A program made the position numbers and the translations under genes. A stretch of DNA of 64,000 nucleotides from JAFDWR01 sp038216655 (GTDB taxonomy: Bacteria > Armatimonadota > Fimbriimonadia > Fimbriimonadales > Fimbriimonadaceae), in NCBI GenBank assembly GCA_038216655.1, contig JBBQPZ010000001.1:62001-126000 (forward strand). The letters run 5' to 3'. This document shows, one piece after another, positions 25,001 to 33,103 of the stretch. Positions within the stretch are counted from its first letter, which is position 1. The number at the start of each line of letters is the position of its first letter. A model generated the notes under the pieces. That model had not been told where the DNA came from, ran no database searches, and worked only from the letters and a program-made list of their open reading frames with translations.

Positions 25001-26840
25001 ACGCGTCTCGCTGAGCACGATCGTCGATCCGGAGACCGGCGAGACCCTTGCCCAGTACGACGAGATCACGAGCCGTGAGAACGCCAAGCTGGTTCAGGCG
25101 CTTGAGCAGCGCCACGTGAACGAAGTCGCCGCCGCCAAGACGGACGATGAAGTCACGAAGATCAACAACAAGTACGCGGACATGGGCTACGTCATTGACG
25201 AGCACGGTCACGCTTGTGTGGTGCTTCGGAGCCCGCTTACCTGCGACCTCGTGCAAGGCATCTGCGCCAAGTGTTACGGTGTCGACCTCTCCAGCCAGCG
25301 GCTGGTCGAAGTCGGCGTCGCGGTTGGCATCATCGCCGCCCAGTCGATCGGTGAACCCGGAACGCAGCTCACGATGCGAACGTTCCACACCGGAGGCGTT
25401 GCGGGATCGGCCACGGTTGCTCGCACGAATCAGTACAAGACAGGTCGATTTATCCGCCAGTTCATGGAGGACTTCGCGTCCGCCACGGATACCGACCTGA
25501 AGGCTTTCGACCCGACCAAGCTACTGGAAAGCCAGGAGCATGCGGTCAAGGGCGTCTTCACCAAGGAGAAGCCTCTCACTACCAACCAGGAGCCAATTGT
25601 GGTTTCGACCGCCGCCTTGAGCGTCGCGGACGAAGCCAAGGCTAAGCGCAAGTCTGACCGTCTCACGAAGGCCGCTCAGAAGGCGGCCGACAAGGCCGAC
25701 ACCGAGTCGAAGAAGCTGTGGGAGCGATCCCGCAAGACGTTCTTCTACTCCTGGACAGGTGAGTCCTCAGGTATCGTCCGCGTCGAAGAAATCTTCGAAG
25801 CGCGACGCCAGCCGCGGGGTAAGGCGATCATCTGCCCGGTCACCGGCGTCGTTCGCGACGTTCGGGAGTCGAGCTTCGGTCGCTGGGTCATCGTCGAGGC
25901 GACTGTGCCGGTTGCCACCCCGATCAAGGATGCCTACATCGGCGACATGCAGTCTTGGCCGACCGTTGATACCGGCGACTACGACAACGGTCTCCAGAAG
26001 ACGATTGGTCAGAAGCTGACGACCGCGGTGCTTGCCGTCCTGAAGAAGGGCGAGGCTTCGCAGGTCACGATCTTCTATCCGATCCTGGTCCCGCCGCTCG
26101 GTAAGTTGCCGGTCAAGGTCGGTAGCCGCGTCATCAAGGGCGACCCCCTTACGGAAGGTCCCCGCGATCCGCATGAGGTGCTCGAACTTGCCGGTTCGAA
26201 CGCCGTCTACGACTACTTCATCGAGAACCTCCAGAGCGTTTACAAAGCCCAAGGCGTCGACATCAACGATAAGCACGTTGAAGTCATCGTTCGCCAGATG
26301 CTGCGAAAGCGACAGGTCAAGGAGCCGGGCGACACCCCGTTCCTCCCGGGCCAGATCGTCGACCGGTTCACGTACCAGATTGCCAACGAGCAGGTTCGCG
26401 CCTTGACGAACACGGGCAAGAAGATCAAGTACGTCGATCCGATCACGCAGGAGAACATCGAGCGCGATCCCAAGGAAGCTTCGGCGACCTGGATCCTTCT
26501 CGGTATCACCGAGGCGTCGCTCGCGACGGACTCGTTCCTTTCGGCGGCTTCGTTCCAGAAGACCACGCGCGTCCTTACGGAAGCCGCGGTCCGGGGAAAG
26601 AAGGACCAGTTGGTCGGACTCAAGGAGAACGTCATCATCGGTCGACTCATTCCGGCAGGAACCGGCGTCAAGCAGTACCGCGACATCGCGGTCGATGTGC
26701 AGCGCGGTCCGAGCTGGGCCGAGCAGTCGCTCACCGCGCTTGTCGAGGCGGATGGCGAAGAGGGCGGCTACGGCGCGCTCAGCTTCCCGTCGCTTGCCGA
26801 CATGGCGGCGGAAGAGGACGACTTCGGCGCCGAGTTGTAG
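22098..26840 (+). CDS. rpoC: DNA-directed RNA polymerase subunit beta-prime
   Basis: 1580 residues. The start MPDVSLFDKIRIGIASGEDV is the usual N-terminus; a frame extension of 74 residues upstream is not homologous. The N-terminal zinc-binding motif begins at about residue 59 (CACGRYKK ... CERCGVEVT). The catalytic Mg motif NADFDGDQMAVHVPLS is at about 545-560. Downstream lie the bridge helix and trigger-loop region (RTFHTGGVAG) and the second zinc site CDLVQGICAKCYG (about 1050). Around 1180-1215 there is a Lys/Ala-rich charged linker (KAKRKSDRLTKAAQKAADKA) that is not part of the core. rpoB is not adjacent. A strong terminator follows. Confidence 0.98.
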   Translation: MPDVSLFDKIRIGIASGEDVLGWSHGEIKKPETINYRTFKPERDGLFCERIFGPVKDWECACGRYKKIKYKGIVCERCGVEVTRSKVRRERMGHVELAAPVCHIWYLKGVPSPLSLILDISPRLLEKVIYFASFIIIDIEAEKIQEALPDVRVAVEFEKAALQMQMRELEEESFQRFSVDLMENADTYNYDESSARDRSKAINDRIKAEYRDADDRLKDLDLAVEILGKLEKNQLIDEDKYRAVSKLLHSVGSRINRDLTSLLRANIGADAMKELLNRVDLEKLARELRQEIIMTQSQRRARAIKRLEVVEALISSRSRPEWMILDVVPVISPELRPMVQLDGGRFATSDLNDLYRRIINRNNRLKKIIEIHAPESIINHEKRLLQEAVDALIDNGRRARPVVGSNARPLKSLSDMLKGKEGRFRKNLLGKRVDYSGRSVIVVGPHLKLHQAGLPKEMALELFKPFVMKTLVEKKITQNIKTAKRMIDRMHPAVWDGLEEVIKEHPILLNRAPTLHRLGIQAFEPILVDGKAIQVHPLVCHAYNADFDGDQMAVHVPLSTMAQAEARVLMLSTQNLFSPADGRPTCAPVQDIILGNYALTFVSNVGREDMEKAEAAHKANPEKNPAPFVYNGPDDVMSWLETPVKEQRILVNTPIKVRLKRPLFRDDAEVNFRDPVTGVEYHKVTTKDENDEDLAELVPFEQEFEHVIVTCTPGQLAFNAILPYPLKYSEEYLYVELGKKALSEMILVCHRRAGMGATIKLLDDMKDMGFKWATRYGLSVAITDMDPPARREEMITSADDRSTKITQQFRRGMLTYNEMTQSLVKLWTDTYDEIGKEIVNGLTQFNPLSITTVSGARGSVKQLAQLAGMRGLMFNQFNEVIYELPVKSSFHKGLTMLEYFVTTHGARKGLADTALRTADAGYLTRRLCDVAQDVIVKSKDCGTTEGVLVHRLVDEGETIEQLADRVEGRVSLSTIVDPETGETLAQYDEITSRENAKLVQALEQRHVNEVAAAKTDDEVTKINNKYADMGYVIDEHGHACVVLRSPLTCDLVQGICAKCYGVDLSSQRLVEVGVAVGIIAAQSIGEPGTQLTMRTFHTGGVAGSATVARTNQYKTGRFIRQFMEDFASATDTDLKAFDPTKLLESQEHAVKGVFTKEKPLTTNQEPIVVSTAALSVADEAKAKRKSDRLTKAAQKAADKADTESKKLWERSRKTFFYSWTGESSGIVRVEEIFEARRQPRGKAIICPVTGVVRDVRESSFGRWVIVEATVPVATPIKDAYIGDMQSWPTVDTGDYDNGLQKTIGQKLTTAVLAVLKKGEASQVTIFYPILVPPLGKLPVKVGSRVIKGDPLTEGPRDPHEVLELAGSNAVYDYFIENLQSVYKAQGVDINDKHVEVIVRQMLRKRQVKEPGDTPFLPGQIVDRFTYQIANEQVRALTNTGKKIKYVDPITQENIERDPKEASATWILLGITEASLATDSFLSAASFQKTTRVLTEAAVRGKKDQLVGLKENVIIGRLIPAGTGVKQYRDIAVDVQRGPSWAEQSLTALVEADGEEGGYGALSFPSLADMAAEEDDFGAEL

Positions 26841-26863
26841 AGCTCTCTTAGGAGCAAGTCTGA

Positions 26864-26896
26864 GGGGGAAGCTGGAAACAGCTTCCCCCTTTTGTT
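26864..26896 (+). terminator. rho-independent terminator of rpoC
   Basis: GGGGGAAGCTG (26864-26874), loop GAAA, CAGCTTCCCCC (26879-26889), then TTTTGTTT. This is a perfect 11-bp stem ending the rpoC unit. Confidence 0.95.
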
Positions 26897-26936
26897 TCTT
26901 GCGACACCCGGCCAGGCATTGACGTAGCTTGATTTG

Positions 26937-27173
26937 ATGCAGAGCCGCCCCTGCCGCAGCAAGAAATTTGGATTCACCCTCATCGAAGGGATAGTGGTGG
27001 TGGGTCTCCTTGGCGCTTATGGAGTTTCATTTGCCTATCGAGCCCCTCGAGCACCTACTTACGTTGCGTGCCAGAGTGGTCTCTGCACGCTCGGTCTAAA
27101 CTACCCTCACCCCACGTCTAAGGCCCCGGGAGCAGGGAATGCCGGGAAATACTTCACTCACCTTAAGCAATAG
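26937..27173 (+). pseudogene. truncated type IV pilin/pseudopilin-like gene
   Basis: 78 residues. The N-terminus carries the prepilin peptidase and methylation signal: basic leader, then KKFGFTLIEGIVVVGLLGAY, where FTLIE is the class hallmark. After the hydrophobic helix only ~50 residues remain, with two Cys, so the globular domain expected in pilins or type II secretion pseudopilins is missing. It is probably a decayed copy; a minimal functional peptide cannot be excluded. It lies behind the rpoC terminator. Confidence 0.5.
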
Positions 27174-27256
27174 GCGAACAAAATAGGTCTGTCTTGCAGT
27201 CGTAGCCGTAGACAACACCGCGTTGTCTCTTTGATTGCCAGTGAGGCCCGAAAAAT

Positions 27257-27379
27257 ATGGAGAACGAAAAGACAACCTCAGCGCCCCCGAGTTGGCTGGA
27301 AGAGGTGCTTCGTACGCTTGGACTTGAGTGGGACGCTCGCGAGGGTGCCCTCGACGACTTGCCGCTTGGATTTATCTAG
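27257..27379 (+). CDS. possible 40-residue peptide
   Basis: ATG-initiated frame of 40 codons: acidic, with PPSWLEEVLRTLGLEWD and a C-terminal DDLPLGFI. The composition is protein-like and amphipathic. RBS evidence is poor (GTGAGG ~13 bp upstream). It may be the relic of a longer gene. The rest of the spacer between 27174 and 27454 shows nothing else. Confidence 0.25.
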   Translation: MENEKTTSAPPSWLEEVLRTLGLEWDAREGALDDLPLGFI

Positions 27380-27454
27380 GTTGATGCAACCTTGAGCAAG
27401 ATTCCGTTGCCTCAAGTATAGGATTTGACCCTATTCATGCGACAGAATCGGACT

Positions 27455-28036
27455 ATGGGCTCGGTCCGAGAAAAATTCATCGCAGCGCTCCGCTCCGCGC
27501 AGGAGATGGCGAAGGCAGTCTCGGTTTACGTCGCGTCCGAGAGTGAAGGCAGCAAGTTCGAAGTGGGGTTCGTTTCCGCGATCAGCGAGCACGATCTGAC
27601 GCTGGCCTGTTTGAACGCTCGCGGGGAATTGGACGGCAGTCTGGTTATTCGAATCGAGGATATCGACGTCGTCGAGCTCGATGACCCGTACACCCGCAAG
27701 GTGCAGCTTCTTCACGAATACGTGGGCTCCGTCTACAAGGCGGCCGAGACGTTCACGCCAGGTGAGTCTTTCGAGGGGCAGCTCAAGCGCGCGATTGACG
27801 AGCACTTGGTCGTCACCGCCGAAGATGATCGGGGGCATCGGTTCACTGGTTTCGTGTGCGAGCATGGGGAGGAATTCTTCGTTCTCGAGCTTCTCAATGC
27901 GTACGGGGCACCGGATGGCCGGGCAATTGTGCAGAAGGCCTGTGTGATCAAGCTTGAGGTCGACCGTCGCGACGAGCAGGCTCGGGCCTTCCTCTACCGC
28001 TATCACTACGAGCTCAAGCGCCTGCTTGAGCCCTAG
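27455..28036 (+). CDS. protein with two tandem Sm/SH3-like beta repeats, unknown
   Basis: 193 residues from ATG 27455 (ATG 27437 or TTG 27425 in frame are alternatives; none has a clear RBS). Two ~70-residue repeats follow an N-terminal helix. The first contains FEVGFVSAISEHDLTLACLN, then GELDGSLVIRIEDIDVVELD. The second contains FTGFVCEHGEEFFVLELLN, then GAPDGRAIVQKACVIKLEVD. The pattern (strand, GFV turn, strand, G-x-x-DG, I-x-x-D/V-I) is like Hfq/Sm or SH3-type barrels that bind RNA or peptides. I do not recognise the family. Its stop overlaps the convergent YihY gene by 4 bp. Confidence 0.7.
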   Translation: MGSVREKFIAALRSAQEMAKAVSVYVASESEGSKFEVGFVSAISEHDLTLACLNARGELDGSLVIRIEDIDVVELDDPYTRKVQLLHEYVGSVYKAAETFTPGESFEGQLKRAIDEHLVVTAEDDRGHRFTGFVCEHGEEFFVLELLNAYGAPDGRAIVQKACVIKLEVDRRDEQARAFLYRYHYELKRLLEP

Positions 28037-28893
28037 GAGAACCGCCCTTCCGGCGGGACGTGTCCTTTTTGGCTGCCGTAGGTGTGGGCGTAGGCCCAAA
28101 CGACTTCCGCGCCAAACAAGAGAATTTGAGCCGAGTAATAGATCCAGAGGAGGATCACCACGAGCGCGCCGGCTGGTCCGTACGCTGACTGGACGTCGGT
28201 GTAGGTGAAGTACAGGCTCAGTCCGAACTTTGCCAGGCTGAAACCGAGCGCGGTCACTAGAGAGGCCACCCATACGTCGCGCCACTGCACTCGCTTTGCG
28301 GGCAATCCGCGAAACGTCAGCGCGAACACGGCGGTAAGAAAGGCCGTGCTGATGAGAAAGGAGATGAATGGCCAGCCACTGAACGCGCCCGCTGCTTTCG
28401 CCGCGGCTCCCACCACGGAGTCCAGGACGATCCACGCCAACACGAAGATCGCGAAGATCAGCAGCATGAGCACGGACACTGCCTTTCCCACCACGAACGC
28501 ATGGATGACGCTCCCCTTCTTGGCGATCCCCCAGATTGAGTCGATCGAGTCCGACAATTGGCTGAACATGCTGCTCGCCCCGAAGAACGCGACCACGAGC
28601 GAAAGAATGCCCGCGATCGTGCTGATTCCGCTGCGGTGGGCATTGTCGAGAAGAGTTCTCAGGAAATCCACGGAGCCGGGACCGATGTTTTCGCGGGCGA
28701 CGTGGAGTAGCCGTTCTCGTGCGAGGCCGTTGGAACCGTAAATCTGCCCAACCACCACTACGCCCACAACCAGGAGCGGAGCCAGGGAGAGAATGGCGAA
28801 GAACGCAAATGCCGCGGCCAGGCTCGAAGCCTTGTCGCGGCTCCAGTTCTGCGCCGACTTGACGAGCAGGGTCTTGAGGGAAAAGGGAGGCAT
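28033..28893 (-). CDS. YihY/BrkB-family inner membrane protein
   Basis: 286 residues with about six membrane helices. Family hallmarks: SSLAAAFAFFAILSLAPLLV at the first helix, FFGASSMFSQLSDSIDSIWG in the middle, and QSAYGPAGALVVILLWIYYS near the end. Members were once called ribonuclease BN, but that activity belongs to another protein. They are now thought to be transport-related or envelope proteins of unsettled function. The gene lies 7 bp after hrcA and is probably transcribed with it. Confidence 0.92.
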   Translation of the reverse strand: MPPFSLKTLLVKSAQNWSRDKASSLAAAFAFFAILSLAPLLVVGVVVVGQIYGSNGLARERLLHVARENIGPGSVDFLRTLLDNAHRSGISTIAGILSLVVAFFGASSMFSQLSDSIDSIWGIAKKGSVIHAFVVGKAVSVLMLLIFAIFVLAWIVLDSVVGAAAKAAGAFSGWPFISFLISTAFLTAVFALTFRGLPAKRVQWRDVWVASLVTALGFSLAKFGLSLYFTYTDVQSAYGPAGALVVILLWIYYSAQILLFGAEVVWAYAHTYGSQKGHVPPEGRFS

Positions 28894-28900
28894 GCGCAGA

Positions 28901-29932
28901 TCAACCGAAGAAGCGCGTTAACGATTCGCTGAGGGCGCGAGCCGTATAGTTCACGAGAGGGATGCTGCGGTCGTATTGCATACGTGTCGGACCGATGATC
29001 GCGATCACCCCTGCCTCGCGATCGCCGACGTAGAACGTGTTCTTGACCATCGAAAACTGGTGGAGTCGCTGATTTCGATTCTCTTTGCCGATGGTCACCA
29101 CGTTCGCCTGATTCTCTCCCGAGGGAGCCAATGCATCGTAGATCTCCGAACCGGCGAGAAAGTTCTCGAACAAGCTCGAAATTGCCGAAACGTCGCGCTG
29201 GAACTCCGGCTTGGCGAAGATGTACTCTTCACCCTCGACGACCAAACGTCCGCGCGTCAGGTCTCGGGCCATCGCTCGGAGGACACCCGAGATGGTGGAT
29301 TGGAACCGCTCAAGAGGGCTGGTCGGGTTGGCGGTTGGCTTGAGCTTGCTGAGCCCCCGGAGATTGGATCCGGTGACCGACTTAGCTAAAGCCTCGTTGG
29401 CGGTGCCGATGTCGTGGAGCGTCAAGCCGGCGGGAACCTCGACTACACGGTTCTCGACGTGACCGTTGCCGAGAACCAAGACAACGAGTGCCTGGGTGGG
29501 TCCGAGCGCGCTGACGAGCGCGCTCCGAACCGTGATTCCCTCGTTTCTAATGGTTGCGGCGACGGTCAGGAGCTGGCTGCATCGAGAAAGGACGCGCGCG
29601 GTATCGCTGAGCAGCGACTGAAGGGCGTCTCCTTCTTGGGTGACCGACCGGACCTTTTGCTGAGCCTGGGTATCCACCGAACGCTCCAATAACAGGCGGT
29701 CGACGTAATAGCGGTAACCACGGTCGCTCGGGATTCGCCCTGCGCTGGTGTGGGGTTGCTCCAGGAAACCGAGATCGGACATCTCGGCGAGTTCATTCCG
29801 CACGGTGGCGGCCTTCACGCCGAGCTGATACTTGTGGACGAGCAACTCGCTCCCCACCGGCTCGGCACCTTCGACGTATTCAAGCACGACGGCTTGAAGA
29901 ATCGATTGCTTGCGTGGGTCGAGTTCGTGCAT
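28901..29932 (-). CDS. hrcA: heat-inducible transcription repressor HrcA
   Basis: 343 residues. N-terminal winged helix at about 1-75: LDPRKQSILQAVVLEYVEGA, GSELLVHKYQLGVKAATVRNE, MSDLGFLEQPHTSAGRIPSD, which are diagnostic. A central GAF-like domain and a C-terminal portion with GDREAGVIAIIGPTRMQYDR complete the protein. HrcA binds CIRCE operators upstream of groE, dnaK and similar genes. grpE-dnaK-dnaJ usually follow hrcA; here a YihY gene does, so the regulon is dispersed. No CIRCE was seen in this window. Confidence 0.96.
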   Translation of the reverse strand: MHELDPRKQSILQAVVLEYVEGAEPVGSELLVHKYQLGVKAATVRNELAEMSDLGFLEQPHTSAGRIPSDRGYRYYVDRLLLERSVDTQAQQKVRSVTQEGDALQSLLSDTARVLSRCSQLLTVAATIRNEGITVRSALVSALGPTQALVVLVLGNGHVENRVVEVPAGLTLHDIGTANEALAKSVTGSNLRGLSKLKPTANPTSPLERFQSTISGVLRAMARDLTRGRLVVEGEEYIFAKPEFQRDVSAISSLFENFLAGSEIYDALAPSGENQANVVTIGKENRNQRLHQFSMVKNTFYVGDREAGVIAIIGPTRMQYDRSIPLVNYTARALSESLTRFFG

Positions 29933-30165
29933 GCTCCGCTCTCTCTATACGTTCTACCGCATCGCGCGGATTCACTTATGACGGGGCTTTTGGCGTCCGG
30001 ATGAATCCATGGGGGCCCGTCAAACGTAAACTCCCTGTAGCGCCTTGTCCGCTCGTGATGGAATTGTATGTCCTGATGGAGTTGATGGCATTGAAGCAGG
30101 CATGACCCTCTCGATCCCATCGGTTCCGTTTGGCCGACAATTCCTCACTTCGAAAACCAAACCAA

Positions 30166-30831
30166 ATGAAACTTAAGCACCTAATCCTCACCACACTTCT
30201 GGGCGTGGCCGCCATGGCCATGGGCCAAGGCTCCGTCACTCTCGCTCCCAATTACAAGGTAGGCGATACCGACCGCTACAAGATGACAATGGAGATCAAG
30301 GGTCAGATGGCCATGACCATGACGATGACCATCGTCGAAAAGGTCGCCAAGGTCTATCCGAATGGCGACGCCGACCTCGTTGCGACCCCCTCGGGCGGAA
30401 CGATGATGATGAATGGCCAAAGCCATGCAATCCCGCAGACTCCTGCCCAGACTGTGCGCGTGAATAAGTTCGGTCAACCCGTGAAGGGGAAGGCTGCAAA
30501 TGCGATGGGCGGAATGGGCTTCGACCCAATGTCGATGAACTCGATGCTCCCGCATCGCCCGCTCAAGGCGGGAGAGACGTTCCCCATCCATCAGGACGGT
30601 AAGAACGGCACGAAGGTCGATGGTTCGATGAAGGTGCTTGCGGTCGCCGGTGGCGTCGCCAAGCTCCAAATGAACACTACGATGACGAGCGCCCAAACGG
30701 GTTCGATGAAGATGGCGATGGTCGTGTTGATGCGTACCTCAGACTCGAAAATGAACAAGATGGACGGCACGATTTCCGGGATGATGGGTCAACCCGGTAT
30801 GACGGCTCATATCACGATGGTCCGCGAGTAA
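30166..30831 (+). CDS. secreted methionine-rich protein, paralog 1
   Basis: 221 residues. The ATG at 30166 gives a clear signal peptide (LILTTLLGVAAMAMG); an in-frame TTG upstream is rejected. The mature protein is beta-rich with striking Met density (MTMEIKGQMAMTMTMT, GGTMMMNG, GFDPMSMNSML). Motif VGDTDRYKMTM ... VYPNGDAD is shared with the next gene, showing a tandem duplication. Possible roles are metal binding (Cu or Ag by Met clusters) or an outer-envelope sensor; neither is proven. Confidence 0.75.
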   Translation: MKLKHLILTTLLGVAAMAMGQGSVTLAPNYKVGDTDRYKMTMEIKGQMAMTMTMTIVEKVAKVYPNGDADLVATPSGGTMMMNGQSHAIPQTPAQTVRVNKFGQPVKGKAANAMGGMGFDPMSMNSMLPHRPLKAGETFPIHQDGKNGTKVDGSMKVLAVAGGVAKLQMNTTMTSAQTGSMKMAMVVLMRTSDSKMNKMDGTISGMMGQPGMTAHITMVRE

Positions 30832-30907
30832 TTCGCATTCCCTTAACTTGACGTTCCATTCTCGGCAAAATCGCCGTTAGAATGGAGCGTCTGAGAGCAA
30901 TACGATC

Positions 30908-31597
30908 ATGAAACTCAAGCTATTTCTCGCCACCCTGGCCATGGGGACTCTAGCCCTCGCCGCCAACCAAGTTTCCCTTGAAAGGAAGTACGTCGTCGGA
31001 GAGACCGACACCTACGCGATCACGATGAAGATGTCGGGGGCGATGTCGATGGATATCAGCATGACCAACTTGCAAACCGTGAAGAAGGTCTACGACAACG
31101 GGGATGCAGACATCGAGAACGTCACGTCTGACATGAAGATGAGCATGGCGGGAACAACGTTCCCGAGCCCCAAGAACCCTCCATCTACGATGATGCGGAT
31201 GACCAAGTTCGGCGCTCCCGTCAACCCGCCTAAGAGCGCGACAGGTGCCCGACGCGGCATGAATATGAACTTCATGAAGTACACCCAGATGATGGCCGGG
31301 GGACTCGAAGTCGGTAAGTCGATTACGATCAACGAGACTGATCCGGATGACCCTAAGAGCACCGTCAAAGGGACGGTAACCCTCGTGGGAACCAAGGATG
31401 GGATCTCGGAACTGAAGTCCAGCCTTGACGTCACGACCGCCGAAACGGGGGACAAGCCGATGCACGTCGATTCTTCGAGTTGGGTCGGGGCGGGAGGCAA
31501 GATTAACAAGACGGTGGCCAAGATCACCAACCTTGGACCCAGCGTCGGTGGCGGCCAGATCAACGCGATCGACATGACGATGGAACGCAAGAGCTGA
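30908..31597 (+). CDS. secreted methionine-rich protein, paralog 2
   Basis: 229 residues with signal peptide (LFLATLAMGTLALA). Homologous to the gene 76 bp upstream: VVGETDTYAITMKMSGAMSM ... KKVYDNGDADIENV versus VGDTDRYKMTM ... KVYPNGDAD. Met-rich stretches (SDMKMSMAG, RRGMNMNFMKYTQMM) recur. The spacer between them contains TTGACG about 60 bp before the start, so it may have its own promoter. Confidence 0.75.
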   Translation: MKLKLFLATLAMGTLALAANQVSLERKYVVGETDTYAITMKMSGAMSMDISMTNLQTVKKVYDNGDADIENVTSDMKMSMAGTTFPSPKNPPSTMMRMTKFGAPVNPPKSATGARRGMNMNFMKYTQMMAGGLEVGKSITINETDPDDPKSTVKGTVTLVGTKDGISELKSSLDVTTAETGDKPMHVDSSSWVGAGGKINKTVAKITNLGPSVGGGQINAIDMTMERKS

Positions 31598-31732
31598 TCA
31601 GATTGACGATTGACCGTCATCTAGAGCGAAGTGTCGAGCCCCAGCGAAGGCAGCGAACTCGAAGGAATCTTTGTCCAGTCTCCGACCCTCTCTGCAAACG
31701 CGCCGGTTCTCTAAGTCGGAGGCTCTGTCAGT

Positions 31733-31835
31733 GATCCTTCGACTGCGTCGACTCGCCTCGGCTCATCGACTTCGCTCTGGATGACGGATCGAAAAGTAAA
31801 ATAAGTGAAGATTGACAAGCTTCTCCGGATGACGG
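31733..31835. repeat. repeat family B, copy 1
   Basis: Segments GATCCTTCGACT, ACTTCGCTCTGGATGACGG (31770-31788) and GTGAAGATTGACAAGCTTCT ... GGATGACGG (31805-31835) recur in 59541-59635 and, for the last part, 59843-59874. It lies in the ~250-bp spacer 31598-31851, which has no gene. It looks like a REP-like dispersed element. Confidence 0.55.
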
Positions 31836-31851
31836 TCGTTACTAACAATCC

Positions 31852-32250
31852 ATGCATGAAGAGCCCGAATTCTCCGGCAGCGTAAGGCTCGGCGTCGCCG
31901 CGGCCTTGAGCCGCGGGTACGCCGAGGACGCCCGTGCGTTCCTCTTGTTCCTGGCTCAGCTCTTGGAGGACTCCCTCCCCGAGGACACGGAGATTCTCCG
32001 CCAGGGGGTCTTCAAGAAAGAAGTCGTGGGTTTGGCGATCACTTTGGGTGCTGACCGATACCGGTTCGAACATGTGGGGAAGGGTGGCGTCTGCGCTTCA
32101 CGCGCCCACATCGTCCGGGGGATTTCCCTCAAGACCGAGGAGATTCCTGTCGAGCAGGCACTCACCGAGTTAGCGGACGCTTTGGAGACTCGAGTCGCAT
32201 CCAACGCTCGCGCCCGCACTGCACTGGCGGGCCTGTTAGGTTTAGACTAG
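31852..32250 (+). CDS. hypothetical protein
   Basis: 132 residues, no signal peptide. The N-terminal half is helical (LGVAAALSRGYAEDARAFLL, FLAQLLEDSLPEDTEI). A short beta segment (EVVGLAITLGADRYRFEHVG) follows, then a C-terminal helix. It ends 28 bp before the YbjQ-like gene and could be co-transcribed. No family recognised. Confidence 0.6.
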   Translation: MHEEPEFSGSVRLGVAAALSRGYAEDARAFLLFLAQLLEDSLPEDTEILRQGVFKKEVVGLAITLGADRYRFEHVGKGGVCASRAHIVRGISLKTEEIPVEQALTELADALETRVASNARARTALAGLLGLD

Positions 32251-32278
32251 TTTCAGTCCGATTCGAGGAAGATTTCTT

Positions 32279-33103
32279 ATGAGTGGAACCCCGTACACCC
32301 CCGGCTCCGAAGCCGGTTTGCCGCAAGACGCCGTGCGCCGCCTTCGTGAAATGCGAGGCACCGGCGATAAGCCCAAGCTATTCACCAGCGACCTGTCGGT
32401 GAACGAGTTTCTCCTCGTCCGCCAGGCAGGATTCGAGCCGCTCGGACTAGTTATGGGCAGCTCGATTTACCACATCGGTATCCAGATTCCCGGGCAATTC
32501 CAGAGTCAGGAACTCAGCGTCCTCACCCAGGCGATGTACCACGCCCGGGAACTCGCGATGGACCGGATGGAGGAGGAGGCCGACATCCTCGGCGCTGACG
32601 GCGTTGTCGGAGTCCGTCTGATCGTCAACCGCCAAGAGTGGGGCGAAGGGCTTGCTGAGTTCATGGCGATCGGCACCGCGATCCGTCATACAGGCGGCGG
32701 CAACTACAAGACCCACGATGGCCGTCCCTTCACGTCGGACCTGAACGGTCAAGACTTCTGGACATTGCTCCAGGCCGGGTACCGGCCGTCCTCGCTGGTC
32801 ATGGGCACCTGTGTGTACCATGTCGCCCACCAGGGCTTCATGCAGGCGCTCAAGCGCATCGGACGCAATGTCGAGATGGAAAACTACACTCAGGCCCTGT
32901 ACGAGGCCCGCGAACTCGCGCTCTCCCGGATGCAGGCGGAAGCCGAACAAGACGGTGCAAACGGGATCGTAGGGGCACGCGTGGTGGAAACCAGCCACGG
33001 GTGGGGAAGTCACGTGATCGAATACTTCGCGGTCGGCACCGCGGTCAAGGAAGTCTCGGCCACGCCCACCACGCCACCGCAAATGGTAATCCCGCTAACG
33101 TAG
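32279..33103 (+). CDS. tandem YbjQ-like (heavy-metal-binding domain family) protein
   Basis: 274 residues, with GAGGAAGA upstream of the ATG. Two copies of the ~105-residue YbjQ/DUF74-type domain are seen at about 35-145 and 150-262. Each has F-T-S-D-L at its start, a G-L-V-M-G-S/T-x-x-Y-H strand, a long helix with ARELAMDRMEEEA or ARELALSRMQAEA, and the hallmark GADGVVGVR or GANGIVGAR. The family forms pentamers and is often labelled metal-binding, though function is unproven. The duplicated form is less common than the single-domain one. Confidence 0.85.
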   Translation: MSGTPYTPGSEAGLPQDAVRRLREMRGTGDKPKLFTSDLSVNEFLLVRQAGFEPLGLVMGSSIYHIGIQIPGQFQSQELSVLTQAMYHARELAMDRMEEEADILGADGVVGVRLIVNRQEWGEGLAEFMAIGTAIRHTGGGNYKTHDGRPFTSDLNGQDFWTLLQAGYRPSSLVMGTCVYHVAHQGFMQALKRIGRNVEMENYTQALYEARELALSRMQAEAEQDGANGIVGARVVETSHGWGSHVIEYFAVGTAVKEVSATPTTPPQMVIPLT

